Of a DNA stretch of 64,000 nt, positions 16,847-24,424 are shown in pieces. The stretch covers positions 1 to 64,000 of the forward strand of contig DMSQ01000040.1 in assembly GCA_003457135.1 (NCBI GenBank), in the 5' to 3' direction. The first letter of the stretch is position 1. Each line of letters begins with the position of its first letter. The position numbers were made by a program, and so were the translations under genes. The DNA is from Prolixibacteraceae bacterium. GTDB lineage: Bacteria > Bacteroidota > Bacteroidia > Bacteroidales > Prolixibacteraceae. The notes under the pieces were generated by a model that did no database searches, had not been told where the DNA came from, and saw nothing but the letters and a program-made list of their open reading frames with translations.

Positions 16847-19648
16847 ATGAAAAAAATATTTTCTTTTTTATCCTCGATGCTCTTCACGGTATTGCTTTTA
16901 ATCATGTTTGCCATTTCAATTGCCTATGCAACCTTTATTGAAAACGATTACGGAACAGACACCGCTCAGGCGCTTATTTATCAGGCATGGTGGTTTGAAC
17001 TGCTGCTTTTGGTTGGCGCCTTAAACCTGGCCGGAAGTATAATCAGGTACAAGTTGGTTGCCCAAAAGAAATGGGCTATTTTAATGTTTCACCTTTCTTT
17101 TATTCTGATAATTATTGGGGCAGGGGTTACCCGCTATTTTGGGTTCGAAGGCAGTATGCATATTCGCGAAGGAGAGTCAGCCAACCAGGTGGTATCCGAA
17201 GCAAGCTATATTGACCTGAAAGCAAATGTAAACAGCCATGCGGTCAGAAACCTGACAAAGGTGAGATTTACACCGAACACGAATAATTACTACAAAGAAA
17301 CGATTCAAATTAATGGAAAAGAAGTAACTGTTGAAAATGAAATCTTTGTTCCCAATGCCTCAGAAACAATGATTACTGACCCGAGTGGAATGCCAGTTCC
17401 TTCATTGGTACAAATACCTGTCGAAGCAGGTCAGGTGGGAATAGATGCTTTTACGGCAAAAATTATTTCTGGAAACGAAATACGCAAAGTCAATGTTTTT
17501 GGTGGAGGATTACCTGAAGCGAAAACCCTTATTATCAATGGAATAAATCTAAGCATTTCTTATGGCTCTATAATCCGTGAATTGCCTTTCAGTATTCATC
17601 TTCGTGATTTTCAACTTGAACGATATCCCGGTTCAAATAGTCCATCATCGTACGCAAGCGAAATCACCTTAAAAGATCCGGCATCCTCTGCTGAACGTCC
17701 GTTTCGGATTTTCATGAATAATATCCTGAAATATCATGGATACCGTTTCTTTCAATCTTCGTTCGATAAGGATGAAAAGGGAACAATACTTTCAGTCAAT
17801 CAGGATTACTGGGGAACCTTAATTTCCTATTTTGGTTATTTTTTGATGACACTTGGAATGGCGCTCACTCTTTTTAGCCGGAACAGCCGATTCCAGACCC
17901 TTGTCCGTTTAAGTTCAAAACTTCAGGCAAATCGCCGGAAAGTGAAAATTGCATTGATTGGACTTTTAATTTCCGGAATGAGCTTGTCGGGCAATTCAGC
18001 TTTTGGCGCCGAACATTCAAAAGCAAAGCACATAAAGGCATTTGGTGAGTTATTAGTTCAGGATCACCAGGGCCGGATTGAACCGGTGAATACTCTTGCT
18101 TCCGATTTAATGCGGAAAATCACCAAAAAAAATAATTGGGAAGGAATGCCGGCTGTAGAATTCTTCCTCGAAATGAGCGCCAATCCCGATAAATGGAAGA
18201 TGGTGCCTCTGGTAAAGGTAGGCAATCCTGAATTAGCTAAGACTTTAGGCGCTTCTGGAGGGTTTATTTCATTCAGGCAGATGTTTGATCCGGCTGGAAA
18301 TTACCGGCTCAACGAAATGGTACAGCAGGCATACAATAAAAAGCAGACTACCCGGAATAAGCTGGACAAGGAAATCATGAATGTTGATGAACGTGTTAAC
18401 ATTTGCTACCAGATTTATAACGGCGATTTTTTAAAGATATTCCCGGTACCCAATGACGAACGCAAAACCTGGGTGACCTCCTCAACGTTTCCGCAAACCA
18501 TGAAAAAGGAAGAAGTTGATTTTGCAGGAAACATTCTGAAATTGTATTATGAAAGTTATTTTAATTCTGAAACTTCCGGAAATTGGTCAAAACCTGATGA
18601 ATATCTGGGTTACATCAAAAAATTTCAGCATACTTATGGAGCCGATATTATTCCTTCTTCGACCAAAATAAGCCTGGAAATTTTTTATAACGAATGGAAT
18701 ATCTTCGGGAAACTCGCTAAAATATATGCCATATTGGGATTTGTCTTACTTGTGTTCCATTTTATGCTGATATTCAAGTCAGGTAAAGGATTTTCGAGAT
18801 ATATTAACATCGGAACTGTATTGATATTTATCGCGTTTCTTTTCTATACGTTTGGTTTAATTGCCCGTTGGTATATTTCGGGCCATGCGCCATGGAGCAA
18901 TGGTTACGAAACAATGATTTATGTGGGTTGGGCGACCAGTCTTTCAGGATTCATTTTCATGCGAAGATCCCCGATTACTTTGGCTGTAACCACACTTTTA
19001 GCATCAATTATTCTCTTTGTTGCCGGTATGAGCTGGATGAATCCGGAAATCACGAATTTGGTTCCGGTATTGAAATCATACTGGCTGGTTGTCCATGTGG
19101 CCATTATAACCGCCAGTTACGGATTTTTTGCTATGGGAGCATTGCTCGGTATGCTCAACCTCGTATTGATGATTTTGAGAAGCAAAAAGAACAATCAAAA
19201 CATAAGCTTAACCATTCTCGAAGTTTCGTACATTGTTGAAATGGCCTTGATAGTTGGACTTTTTATGCTTACTATTGGTTCATTCATTGGTGGTGTATGG
19301 GCCAACGAATCGTGGGGCAGATATTGGGGTTGGGACCCCAAAGAAACCTGGGCGTTGGTTACAGTCCTGGTTTATTCAATCATCCTGCATCTCCGGAAAG
19401 TTCCCGGTTTAAAAAGTACACTGGCGTTAAATAGCCTGGCGCTTATTGGTTTGGGTTCGGTTCTAATGACTTTTTTCGGGGTGAATTACTACCTGTCAGG
19501 CATGCATTCATACGGAGCAGGCGATCCTCCACCTATACCAAATGCCTTATACATTTCTATAGTAATTATATTTGCCTTAATTATAGGCGCCTGGTATGCT
19601 GAAGATAAGAATGGGGTTATTTCCGACCCTGATGATGTGGCTTCCTAA
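16847..19648 (+). CDS. ResB-CcsA fusion cytochrome c haem-ligation protein
   Basis: This 933-residue membrane protein combines a ResB-like N-terminal half (early membrane spans, MFHLSFILIIIGAGVTRYFG, and a large periplasmic part) with a CcsA-like C-terminal half. The latter carries the haem-handling WWD motif in WGRYWGWDPKETWAL and the flanking histidines. System II synthases of this kind transport haem and join it to CXXCH cysteines in the periplasm. Location directly after 42 CXXCH sites indicates it serves this locus. A second signal-like segment inside (MSLSGNSAFGAEH) marks the join between the halves. Confidence 0.88.
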   Translation: MKKIFSFLSSMLFTVLLLIMFAISIAYATFIENDYGTDTAQALIYQAWWFELLLLVGALNLAGSIIRYKLVAQKKWAILMFHLSFILIIIGAGVTRYFGFEGSMHIREGESANQVVSEASYIDLKANVNSHAVRNLTKVRFTPNTNNYYKETIQINGKEVTVENEIFVPNASETMITDPSGMPVPSLVQIPVEAGQVGIDAFTAKIISGNEIRKVNVFGGGLPEAKTLIINGINLSISYGSIIRELPFSIHLRDFQLERYPGSNSPSSYASEITLKDPASSAERPFRIFMNNILKYHGYRFFQSSFDKDEKGTILSVNQDYWGTLISYFGYFLMTLGMALTLFSRNSRFQTLVRLSSKLQANRRKVKIALIGLLISGMSLSGNSAFGAEHSKAKHIKAFGELLVQDHQGRIEPVNTLASDLMRKITKKNNWEGMPAVEFFLEMSANPDKWKMVPLVKVGNPELAKTLGASGGFISFRQMFDPAGNYRLNEMVQQAYNKKQTTRNKLDKEIMNVDERVNICYQIYNGDFLKIFPVPNDERKTWVTSSTFPQTMKKEEVDFAGNILKLYYESYFNSETSGNWSKPDEYLGYIKKFQHTYGADIIPSSTKISLEIFYNEWNIFGKLAKIYAILGFVLLVFHFMLIFKSGKGFSRYINIGTVLIFIAFLFYTFGLIARWYISGHAPWSNGYETMIYVGWATSLSGFIFMRRSPITLAVTTLLASIILFVAGMSWMNPEITNLVPVLKSYWLVVHVAIITASYGFFAMGALLGMLNLVLMILRSKKNNQNISLTILEVSYIVEMALIVGLFMLTIGSFIGGVWANESWGRYWGWDPKETWALVTVLVYSIILHLRKVPGLKSTLALNSLALIGLGSVLMTFFGVNYYLSGMHSYGAGDPPPIPNALYISIVIIFALIIGAWYAEDKNGVISDPDDVAS

Positions 19649-19696
19649 TTTGTAGGAGTCAAATTTAGACGTATTGAGCATACTGTCAAAATAAGA

Positions 19697-19740
19697 AGAA
19701 ACCCAATTAACTGAATTCTTGTTAATTGGGTTTCTATTTA
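19697..19740 (+). terminator. Rho-independent terminator closing the cytochrome locus
   Basis: AGAAACCCAATTAAC pairs with GTTAATTGGGTTTCT around a 9-nt loop. It lies about 50 bp after the ResB-CcsA stop codon and marks the end of the host operon. Confidence 0.75.
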
Positions 19741-19784
19741 TGGGTGGATGATGGGATTTGAATTTTCCGTATTTTCCGGCTTAT

Positions 19785-19816
19785 AAAGTGCTGTAAATCA
19801 ATACAGCACTTTTTTA
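19785..19816 (+). terminator. Hairpin and T tract between host operon and repressor
   Basis: AAGTGCTGTA pairs with TACAGCACTT, followed by TTTTTATTTTT. It lies just downstream of the minus-strand repressor gene and just after the host terminator, so it may end transcription from either side. Confidence 0.6.
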
Positions 19817-19836
19817 TTTTTGAAAAAATTACTGTG

Positions 19837-20268
19837 TCATTCTGTGTCATTCTGATAATCAGTATTATAGACATCAATTTTGTGAAGTAAAAGCAGCGAT
19901 TTTAAGTAGGCATTTTCCCGAAGCAACCTTCTGTTTTCTTCGGTCAAAAGTTGAATAATTTTCTTGTTTGATTTTTTCTCTTTTAACGGATCTTTAGATA
20001 AGATTCTGAAATCCATTCGCGGATCTTCAACAGCAATCAGCTTTTCTTCCTTATCATTATCTATATCATCAGGAAAAAAGAAAGCAGGTTTAACCTCTAA
20101 TAAGTTTGCCAACTTAATAATGTGGTCCATTTTTAAATTCTCAATTATACCTCTTTCCAACTGAGAACCCCAGCCTCCGGGATCTTTGGAACCAATAGCA
20201 TTTCCCAAATCTGCTTGAGTTAGTTTTTTTTTCTCGCGTAACTCTCTGATTTTCTGGCCTAATTCCAT
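19837..20268 (-). CDS. XRE-family phage repressor candidate
   Basis: This 143-residue protein has an N-terminal helix-turn-helix (ELGQKIRELREKKKLTQADL, then a turn of the second helix and LERGIIENLKMDHIIKLANL). Its C-terminal tail contains a leucine-rich coil (IIQLLTEENRRLLRENAYLK) likely used for dimerisation. It lacks a peptidase domain of the CI type. It is the only minus-strand gene in the element and faces a small plus-strand regulator across a region with two matching 15-bp operators. This is the usual layout of a lysogeny switch. Confidence 0.82.
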   Translation of the reverse strand: MELGQKIRELREKKKLTQADLGNAIGSKDPGGWGSQLERGIIENLKMDHIIKLANLLEVKPAFFFPDDIDNDKEEKLIAVEDPRMDFRILSKDPLKEKKSNKKIIQLLTEENRRLLRENAYLKSLLLLHKIDVYNTDYQNDTE

Positions 20269-20281
20269 AATTTTTTAATTA

Positions 20282-20296
20282 TAGTATAAAATACCA
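20282..20296. promoter_or_regulatory. Operator site O1
   Basis: TAGTATAAAATACCA lies 14 bp upstream of the repressor start. It is an exact inverted copy of the site at 20698-20712 and differs at only two or three positions from the site at 20317. Three matching sites around two regulators strongly suggest repressor binding. Confidence 0.7.
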
Positions 20297-20304
20297 TAAA
20301 AACA

Positions 20305-20337
20305 TTTGGTTTATAGTAGTATTAAATACTATATTTG
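20305..20337 (+). promoter_or_regulatory. Bacteroidota-type promoter for the early genes
   Basis: TTTG at 20305-20308 and TATATTTG at 20330-20337 are separated by 21 bp, matching the Bacteroides sigma-factor consensus TTTG-N19-21-TAnnTTTG. The start codon of the small regulator is about 38 bp downstream of the -7 element. Operator O2 fills the end of the spacer and overlaps the -7 element, so bound repressor would block it. Confidence 0.75.
20317..20331. promoter_or_regulatory. Operator site O2
   Basis: TAGTATTAAATACTA is a near-perfect palindrome, 35 bp centre to centre from O1, inside the plus-strand promoter. It is the most symmetrical of the three sites and so probably the strongest. Confidence 0.72.
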
Positions 20338-20375
20338 TAAAGATTTATTTACAACCTGTCAATTAAAACGCACAA

Positions 20376-20687
20376 ATGTACCCAAAAGTTTCAAAAAAGT
20401 ATAGAGTAAAGGAGCTGATCAATAGCCTACCTGCAACAGATAGGGACGTCGCCATGAAACAGTTACCTGAATATCTTGGAGTGAGCCGGCAAACATTCAG
20501 TAAAATACTAAATGTGAGCGTAGATGATGATTATGAACCTGCTTCCGGAACACTGATTAAACTTGCATCATTTCTGAATTGCAGCACCGAAGAATTACTC
20601 GAAAATAAACCTGATTCTATTACAATCGATCAGCTTCGGGTATTATCCAGTACAAACACAGCCAAAGAACTTACATTATCAAAATGA
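20376..20687 (+). CDS. Small Cro-like helix-turn-helix regulator
   Basis: This 103-residue protein has an XRE-type fold (AMKQLPEYLGVSRQTFSKIL as the recognition region, LIKLASFLNCSTEELLENKP as the closing helices). It is transcribed away from the repressor from the promoter overlapped by O2. A Cro-like role, competing for the shared operators to allow lytic growth, is inferred from position. A third operator follows its stop codon. Confidence 0.72.
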   Translation: MYPKVSKKYRVKELINSLPATDRDVAMKQLPEYLGVSRQTFSKILNVSVDDDYEPASGTLIKLASFLNCSTEELLENKPDSITIDQLRVLSSTNTAKELTLSK

Positions 20688-20697
20688 TTAAAGATTG

Positions 20698-20712
20698 TGG
20701 TATTTTATACTA
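20698..20712. promoter_or_regulatory. Operator site O3
   Basis: TGGTATTTTATACTA is the exact reverse complement of O1. It lies between the Cro-like gene and the LuxR-type gene, about 40 bp upstream of the latter's start, so it could control that gene separately. Confidence 0.7.
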
Positions 20713-20752
20713 TAAATATCACAACTCCTTAAACAATTAAATACTACCCAAT

Positions 20753-21301
20753 ATGATGATTTTGAAAAACCTTGAATTTCACCGCTCTGTAGAAGGTAAA
20801 GATGCTATGTACCGAAATTGCGGAGCCCCTAACAGTATTTTGATCGAACCCACTTCTACGGAAATTATTATTCCATTGCTGGCACAAACCGAAGCGCAAT
20901 TTCCACGATGCTACAAGCGATTAAAAGAAGTTTACGGACAAAGCCGGGAATTCCGTTATCTGGCTGCACGCCGATTTATAAAGTGCAATTGTGGCGAATT
21001 TGATAATGTGCTGGATGTTGACGATAACGGCCTGATTCATCCTGAACTGGTTACCTGCCCCATGCGAGGTGAATGTCTGGATGAAGGAATTATCTGCCTT
21101 CCGGAACGCGAAACAGGTTTAACGGCTCGTGAAAAAGAAATTGCCCAATTGGTTGCAAAGGGTATGTCGAACGAGGAAATTGCCAGGATGCTTTTCATCG
21201 GTATCGATGCAGTTAAATCGCATGTGCAAAACTGTCTACGCAAACTCAATCTTCATTGCAGGGCCAGCCTGTCAAGTTACATTACCCAAATGAATTCATG
21301 A
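20753..21301 (+). CDS. LuxR-type DNA-binding regulator with cysteine-containing N-terminus
   Basis: This 182-residue protein ends in a GerE/LuxR helix-turn-helix (LTAREKEIAQLVAKGMSNEE, then IARMLFIGIDAVKSHVQNCL and RKLNLHCRASL). The N-terminal region lacks a receiver or autoinducer domain. It has CNCGEFDN and CPMRGEC, four closely placed cysteines that could bind metal. The preceding operator O3 suggests control by the phage repressor. It may activate the downstream early operon, but this is inference. Confidence 0.78.
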   Translation: MMILKNLEFHRSVEGKDAMYRNCGAPNSILIEPTSTEIIIPLLAQTEAQFPRCYKRLKEVYGQSREFRYLAARRFIKCNCGEFDNVLDVDDNGLIHPELVTCPMRGECLDEGIICLPERETGLTAREKEIAQLVAKGMSNEEIARMLFIGIDAVKSHVQNCLRKLNLHCRASLSSYITQMNS

Positions 21302-21496
21302 ATTAACTAACCGGGGCTTCTGCGTTCTTTCTGGCTACAACCTACAATTATGGAAGCTCCGGTTTAAATATTTTTAATTGATTGATCGCAGTCTGGCCGC
21401 TGTTAAGGGCCGAAGTTATTTTTTGCAAATCTAAATGCGGCTACGGTGGCGGTTATTTACCCTGAGTTTATCGAAGGGTTCACTGGAGCAAAATTT

Positions 21497-21568
<72 letters not shown>

Positions 21569-21710
21569 CACGGTGAATGAAGCAAAATCGGGGTAGAATC
21601 CCTGCGGTGCCCCGATTATCACCCACTTACACAGGCTCAGTGGTCGAAATCGTTGCCTGAGCGCGAAGCAGTCATAGGCAAATCGTCAATTATAAATAAT
21701 TTAATAGCAA

Positions 21711-21962
21711 ATGAAAATTGCGTCCCCACGCCAAAAACTAACAATTATGTATGTCGAAATTGTAACACCTAACCCCGATTCGAAGCAATCACGCTTTGCT
21801 TTACAGGATCTGACTATTGAAGAGCTTGAAATTATTCAAAGCTCGCTGGTAACTTTTAAACAACATTCCCTTCAGGATCCTGAAGTTTTTAAGATCCCCA
21901 GGCAGCTTATAGTTGCCATGTTTCAGAAGATTGATCAGGAATTGGTAAATGCACGGTCATGA
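21711..21962 (+). CDS. Small phage early protein, unknown
   Basis: The 83 residues are unrecognised. An in-frame ATG at 21747 (MYVEIVTPNPDSKQSRFALQ) may be the true start, since the first 12 codons look unlike a folded start. The C-terminal part is helical (IEELEIIQSSLVTFKQHSLQ). The stop codon overlaps the next start by four bases, so the genes are translationally coupled. Confidence 0.6.
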   Translation: MKIASPRQKLTIMYVEIVTPNPDSKQSRFALQDLTIEELEIIQSSLVTFKQHSLQDPEVFKIPRQLIVAMFQKIDQELVNARS

Positions 21963-22171
21963 AATCAGGAATAGCCAATTTAAAAGACGGCAGCCGTAGG
22001 ATTATTATTTATGGTGGCGAGGTTACCGACTTTGGCGATAAGCTTGCCGAAGCTGCCGAGAAGGATCCTGACCTGGAACGACAAATTACCATCGCCGCCC
22101 TATCGTTGCAATACACCCGCATGTCGCGCGATTTTGGTGAACAGATGATTGAAATGGTAAATAGCAAATAA
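21959..22171 (+). CDS. Small phage early protein, unknown
   Basis: The 70 residues are unrecognised, with a beta-rich start (GIANLKDGSRRIIIYGGEVT) and a helical second half. It overlaps its upstream neighbour (ATGA) and precedes the next gene by 22 bp. It belongs to the early operon that leads into DGR1. Confidence 0.6.
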   Translation: MKSGIANLKDGSRRIIIYGGEVTDFGDKLAEAAEKDPDLERQITIAALSLQYTRMSRDFGEQMIEMVNSK

Positions 22172-22193
22172 ATAAATCGTAAATATTCGTCCC

Positions 22194-22469
22194 ATGTTTG
22201 CCCAGGAAGCCCGACAATATATCGAGAAGCTGATTCGCCTTCAGAAAAAAATTGAAGCGAAAGGTTACCGGTACATCGATCACGGCGCAGTTAAGCAAGC
22301 CCGCGAGCATTTAAAAAATCAGCTTGAATTCTATCCTTACAATACCGACGATAAAATGCGCCGGTTCTGGGACCATCACCGCAGCGAAATACGTGGACTA
22401 ATACCAAGCGAAAGTCACCGGTGCTTTAAAAAACTAATGACCGAATTTATTAACCTCCAAAACCAATGA
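22194..22469 (+). CDS. Small basic helical phage protein, unknown
   Basis: The 91 residues are rich in Arg, Lys and aromatic residues (IEKLIRLQKKIEAKGYRYID, FWDHHRSEIRGL). The composition would suit nucleic-acid binding, but no family is recognised. The stop overlaps the next start. Confidence 0.6.
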   Translation: MFAQEARQYIEKLIRLQKKIEAKGYRYIDHGAVKQAREHLKNQLEFYPYNTDDKMRRFWDHHRSEIRGLIPSESHRCFKKLMTEFINLQNQ

Positions 22470-22858
22470 TTACAAAACTCACCAAAACTGACCACCACGA
22501 ACAATCGCTGCAGATGGACCAAGAAACGAAGTATCTGGTACGCGAAGCCATGGAAGCCATGCTCTCCCATCAATTCGGATCAATAGAACTACGCGACCGT
22601 GCAATGAAGCTGAAACGAATGTTGGAAGACCCGGCCAATGAAGACCGGCCTGCCATATTCCAGAAAACACATGGAATGATTATTACCTGTCCTGATTGTG
22701 GAGGTAGCCAATGCCGGAAGATATTCCCTGATGACCGAAAAGAAGAAATTGAATTTCACCCATGTACAACCTGTAAAGGCGAAGGGCAACTTTTTCACGA
22801 AGTCATCCGAAAATCATACGTTCCGACCGAATATCACCGCCGAAAATTAGCCAAATGA
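22466..22858 (+). CDS. Phage protein with DnaJ-type zinc finger
   Basis: This 130-residue protein contains CPDCGGSQC and CTTCKGEGQ, two CXXCXG-like knuckles as in the zinc-finger region of DnaJ, separated by about 18 residues. The N-terminal half is helical and charged. There is no J domain, so it is not a DnaJ. A zinc ribbon for nucleic-acid or protein contact is likely. It overlaps the genes on both sides by four bases. Confidence 0.65.
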   Translation: MITKLTKTDHHEQSLQMDQETKYLVREAMEAMLSHQFGSIELRDRAMKLKRMLEDPANEDRPAIFQKTHGMIITCPDCGGSQCRKIFPDDRKEEIEFHPCTTCKGEGQLFHEVIRKSYVPTEYHRRKLAK

Positions 22859-23079
22859 AAAGATCAGTAAAAGTTATTGCACTTCTGGTTCTGTGGTTGC
22901 AATTGTCATCATTTACCGGATGCACATCTATGAAATACGCCATCAGGCAACACAATTGCAAGCTGATACAGAAGGAAATAAGGTTGCACGGAAAACTAAA
23001 AATAGACCGGTCGCAAAGGCAAAATTTCTATTGGTCAATGCGTCCGATTGGTCACTGGCCCTTCCAATTTTTACAATAA
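22855..23079 (+). CDS. Small phage lipoprotein
   Basis: The 74-residue product starts MKRSVKVIALLVLWLQLSSF and has a lipobox-like TGC at the end of the hydrophobic stretch. The remainder is basic and short. Small prophage lipoproteins are often exclusion or lysis-regulating proteins, but nothing specific supports either here. Confidence 0.55.
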   Translation: MKRSVKVIALLVLWLQLSSFTGCTSMKYAIRQHNCKLIQKEIRLHGKLKIDRSQRQNFYWSMRPIGHWPFQFLQ

Positions 23080-23100
23080 TTAACCTATAAGTTAACTTTT

Positions 23101-23304
23101 ATGCCAAAACTCGATAAGATGTTCTCGCTGGAGGTAACTCCGGAGCAATTTCTCCGCAACTGTTCCCGTGAAGAATTAATTGAAACTGATTTACTCCTGA
23201 ACTCGCCACGCCATCAAAAAACGATGCATGGGACTTATGCACCGGCTGCTGATAAAAAGCAATTGAATAGTAACCAAGTAATAAAAACAACTTTAAAATC
23301 ATGA
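23101..23304 (+). CDS. Small phage protein upstream of DGR1
   Basis: The 67 residues are unrecognised and polar, with an EVTPEQFLRNCSREELIETD segment. The stop overlaps the ATG of the first diversified gene, so it is translated just ahead of it and may be co-expressed with the retroelement. Confidence 0.55.
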   Translation: MPKLDKMFSLEVTPEQFLRNCSREELIETDLLLNSPRHQKTMHGTYAPAADKKQLNSNQVIKTTLKS

Positions 23305-23765
23305 AATTAACACTTGAAAAAACAACTGCAAAAAAACTCTATCCCGAATCACCAGAGTGGTTCCGGAAAGTATTAACCGAAACATTTGGAGATGACTGTT
23401 TCAAGAAAAAAACCTTCGAAGACATTAAAACCTTTGAGGATGCTTGCGAAGAACTGGAAATATATCCGGAAGATGTATTCAACGCAAATGACTGCTCTGA
23501 TGAAGTAGCCTACAAAAAATTAAAGGTTATCGCAAAGGCAATTAACCAGAACTGGACACCCGATTGGGACAATGCCAATCAGCAAAAATGGTGGCCTTAC
23601 TTCAAGCTGTCTTCCGGTTTCGGTTTTTCGTACTCGTGTTACTACTACGTTGTCACGTTTACGTCTGTCGGCTCTCGCCTTTGCTTCGAGTCTGAGGCTA
23701 AATGCACTTATGCAGCCAAGCAATTCCTTGATATCTACGAACAATTTATAACCATTAAAAAATAA
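23301..23765 (+). CDS. DGR1 target protein A (diversified small protein)
   Basis: This 154-residue protein has an N-terminal helical module with IKTFEDACEELEIYPEDVF, a middle KAINQNWTPDWDNANQQKWW, and the diversified core LSSGFGFSYSCYYY...VGSRLC at residues 103-128. A conserved tail, KCTYAAKQFLDIYEQF, follows. It shares this plan with the next gene. The core is copied from the template at 24214-24291 with changes only at adenines. Unlike tail-fibre targets, the variable region is internal and the protein is small and early. I recall similar SSGFGF...VGSRLC proteins in Bacteroides phages; their function is unknown to me. Confidence 0.88.
   Translation: MKLTLEKTTAKKLYPESPEWFRKVLTETFGDDCFKKKTFEDIKTFEDACEELEIYPEDVFNANDCSDEVAYKKLKVIAKAINQNWTPDWDNANQQKWWPYFKLSSGFGFSYSCYYYVVTFTSVGSRLCFESEAKCTYAAKQFLDIYEQFITIKK
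23607..23684 (+). repeat. DGR1 variable repeat VR1
   Basis: This 78-bp segment aligns without gaps to the template 24214-24291. Of 22 template adenines 16 are replaced (by G, T or C); of 56 other positions none is changed. It encodes residues 103-128 of target A in the same frame as the template reads. Confidence 0.95.
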
Positions 23766-23770
23766 AAATC

Positions 23771-24178
23771 ATGGCCAAAAAATCAGTGAAAAACCAACCT
23801 GTATTCGATTTCAGAACAATCAAAACATTCGAGGATGCTTGTACAAAAGAAAACATTGATCCAACTGCATTGCCCGATGTATCGATGATCCCGAAAGAGT
23901 TCAGAAAGCCAATCATCAACGCTTATAAACTCCTGATTATTTTCAAGGCGATAAACGACGGATGGCGTCCAGACTGGAGCAAATTATCGCAATACAAATA
24001 CTTCCCATGGTATAGGGTTCTGTCTTCCGGTTTCGGTTTTTCGTACTCGGGTTACCTCTGCGCTTACTCGCATACGTGTGTCGGCTCTCGCCTTTGCACT
24101 GATACAAGTGAAAAGGCCCTTTATATAGCAGAACAGTTCAAGGCCGAATACCAGGAATTCTTCCTGTATCCGGAGTGA
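23771..24178 (+). CDS. DGR1 target protein B (paralogue of A)
   Basis: This 135-residue protein is a paralogue of target A: IKTFEDACTKENIDPTALP at the start, KAINDGWRPDWSKLSQYKYF in the middle, LSSGFGFSYSGYL...VGSRLC as the diversified core (residues 84-109), and YIAEQFKAEYQEF at the end. Five bases separate it from target A. Conservation of the framework beside variation at template-adenine codons suggests a fold with an exposed variable face that binds a changing partner. The partner is unknown. Confidence 0.88.
   Translation: MAKKSVKNQPVFDFRTIKTFEDACTKENIDPTALPDVSMIPKEFRKPIINAYKLLIIFKAINDGWRPDWSKLSQYKYFPWYRVLSSGFGFSYSGYLCAYSHTCVGSRLCTDTSEKALYIAEQFKAEYQEFFLYPE
24020..24097 (+). repeat. DGR1 variable repeat VR2
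   Basis: This 78-bp segment aligns without gaps to the template 24214-24291. Of 22 template adenines 17 are replaced; none of the 56 other positions is. Identity to the template also extends three bases upstream (GTT at 24017-24019). Confidence 0.95.
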
Positions 24179-24213
24179 AATAAAAAAGGTTGTACGCTGC
24201 GTTGCTGTTAGTT

Positions 24214-24291
24214 CTGTCTTCCAGTTTCAGTTTTTCGAACTCGAATTACAACTACGATAACACGAATACGAATGTCAGCTCTCACCTATGC
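24214..24291 (+). repeat. DGR1 template repeat TR1
   Basis: This is the template copy for VR1 and VR2. It lies 35 bp after target B and 133 bp before the reverse transcriptase start. Read in the target frame it gives LSSSFSFSNSNYNYDNTNTN followed by VSSHLC, with six AAC/AAT codons, the adenine-rich codons typical of DGR templates. It is presumably transcribed as the RNA template. A 16-bp palindrome (24358-24373) lies between it and the reverse transcriptase gene. The open frame through it (24190-24441) is not considered a gene. Confidence 0.94.
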
Positions 24292-24357
24292 GAAACTTTC
24301 AGTGTAGACCTTGCCAACAGTGCAAAAAATAACGAATTCTTTAACGGAGCGTTGGTA

Positions 24358-24373
24358 TCCCGAGTACTCGGGA
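24358..24373. repeat. Palindrome TCCCGAGTACTCGGGA
   Basis: This is a perfect 16-bp palindrome between template and reverse transcriptase. The same 16 bases recur at 48006-48021, and the core is the stem of the terminator at 41941. Without a T tract here it may shape the template RNA end or be an interspersed repeat. Confidence 0.6.
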
Positions 24374-24424
24374 GAAAACGATCCATTAAAAGCAAAGGCC
24401 CTTCGACGGGCTCAGGAACCAAAC

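Noticed and set aside
24311..24424. N-terminal extension of the reverse transcriptase
   Set aside because: These 38 codons are encoded by the palindrome and an interspersed repeat; the family start MKRINNLYEKIYSIENL is at 24425.
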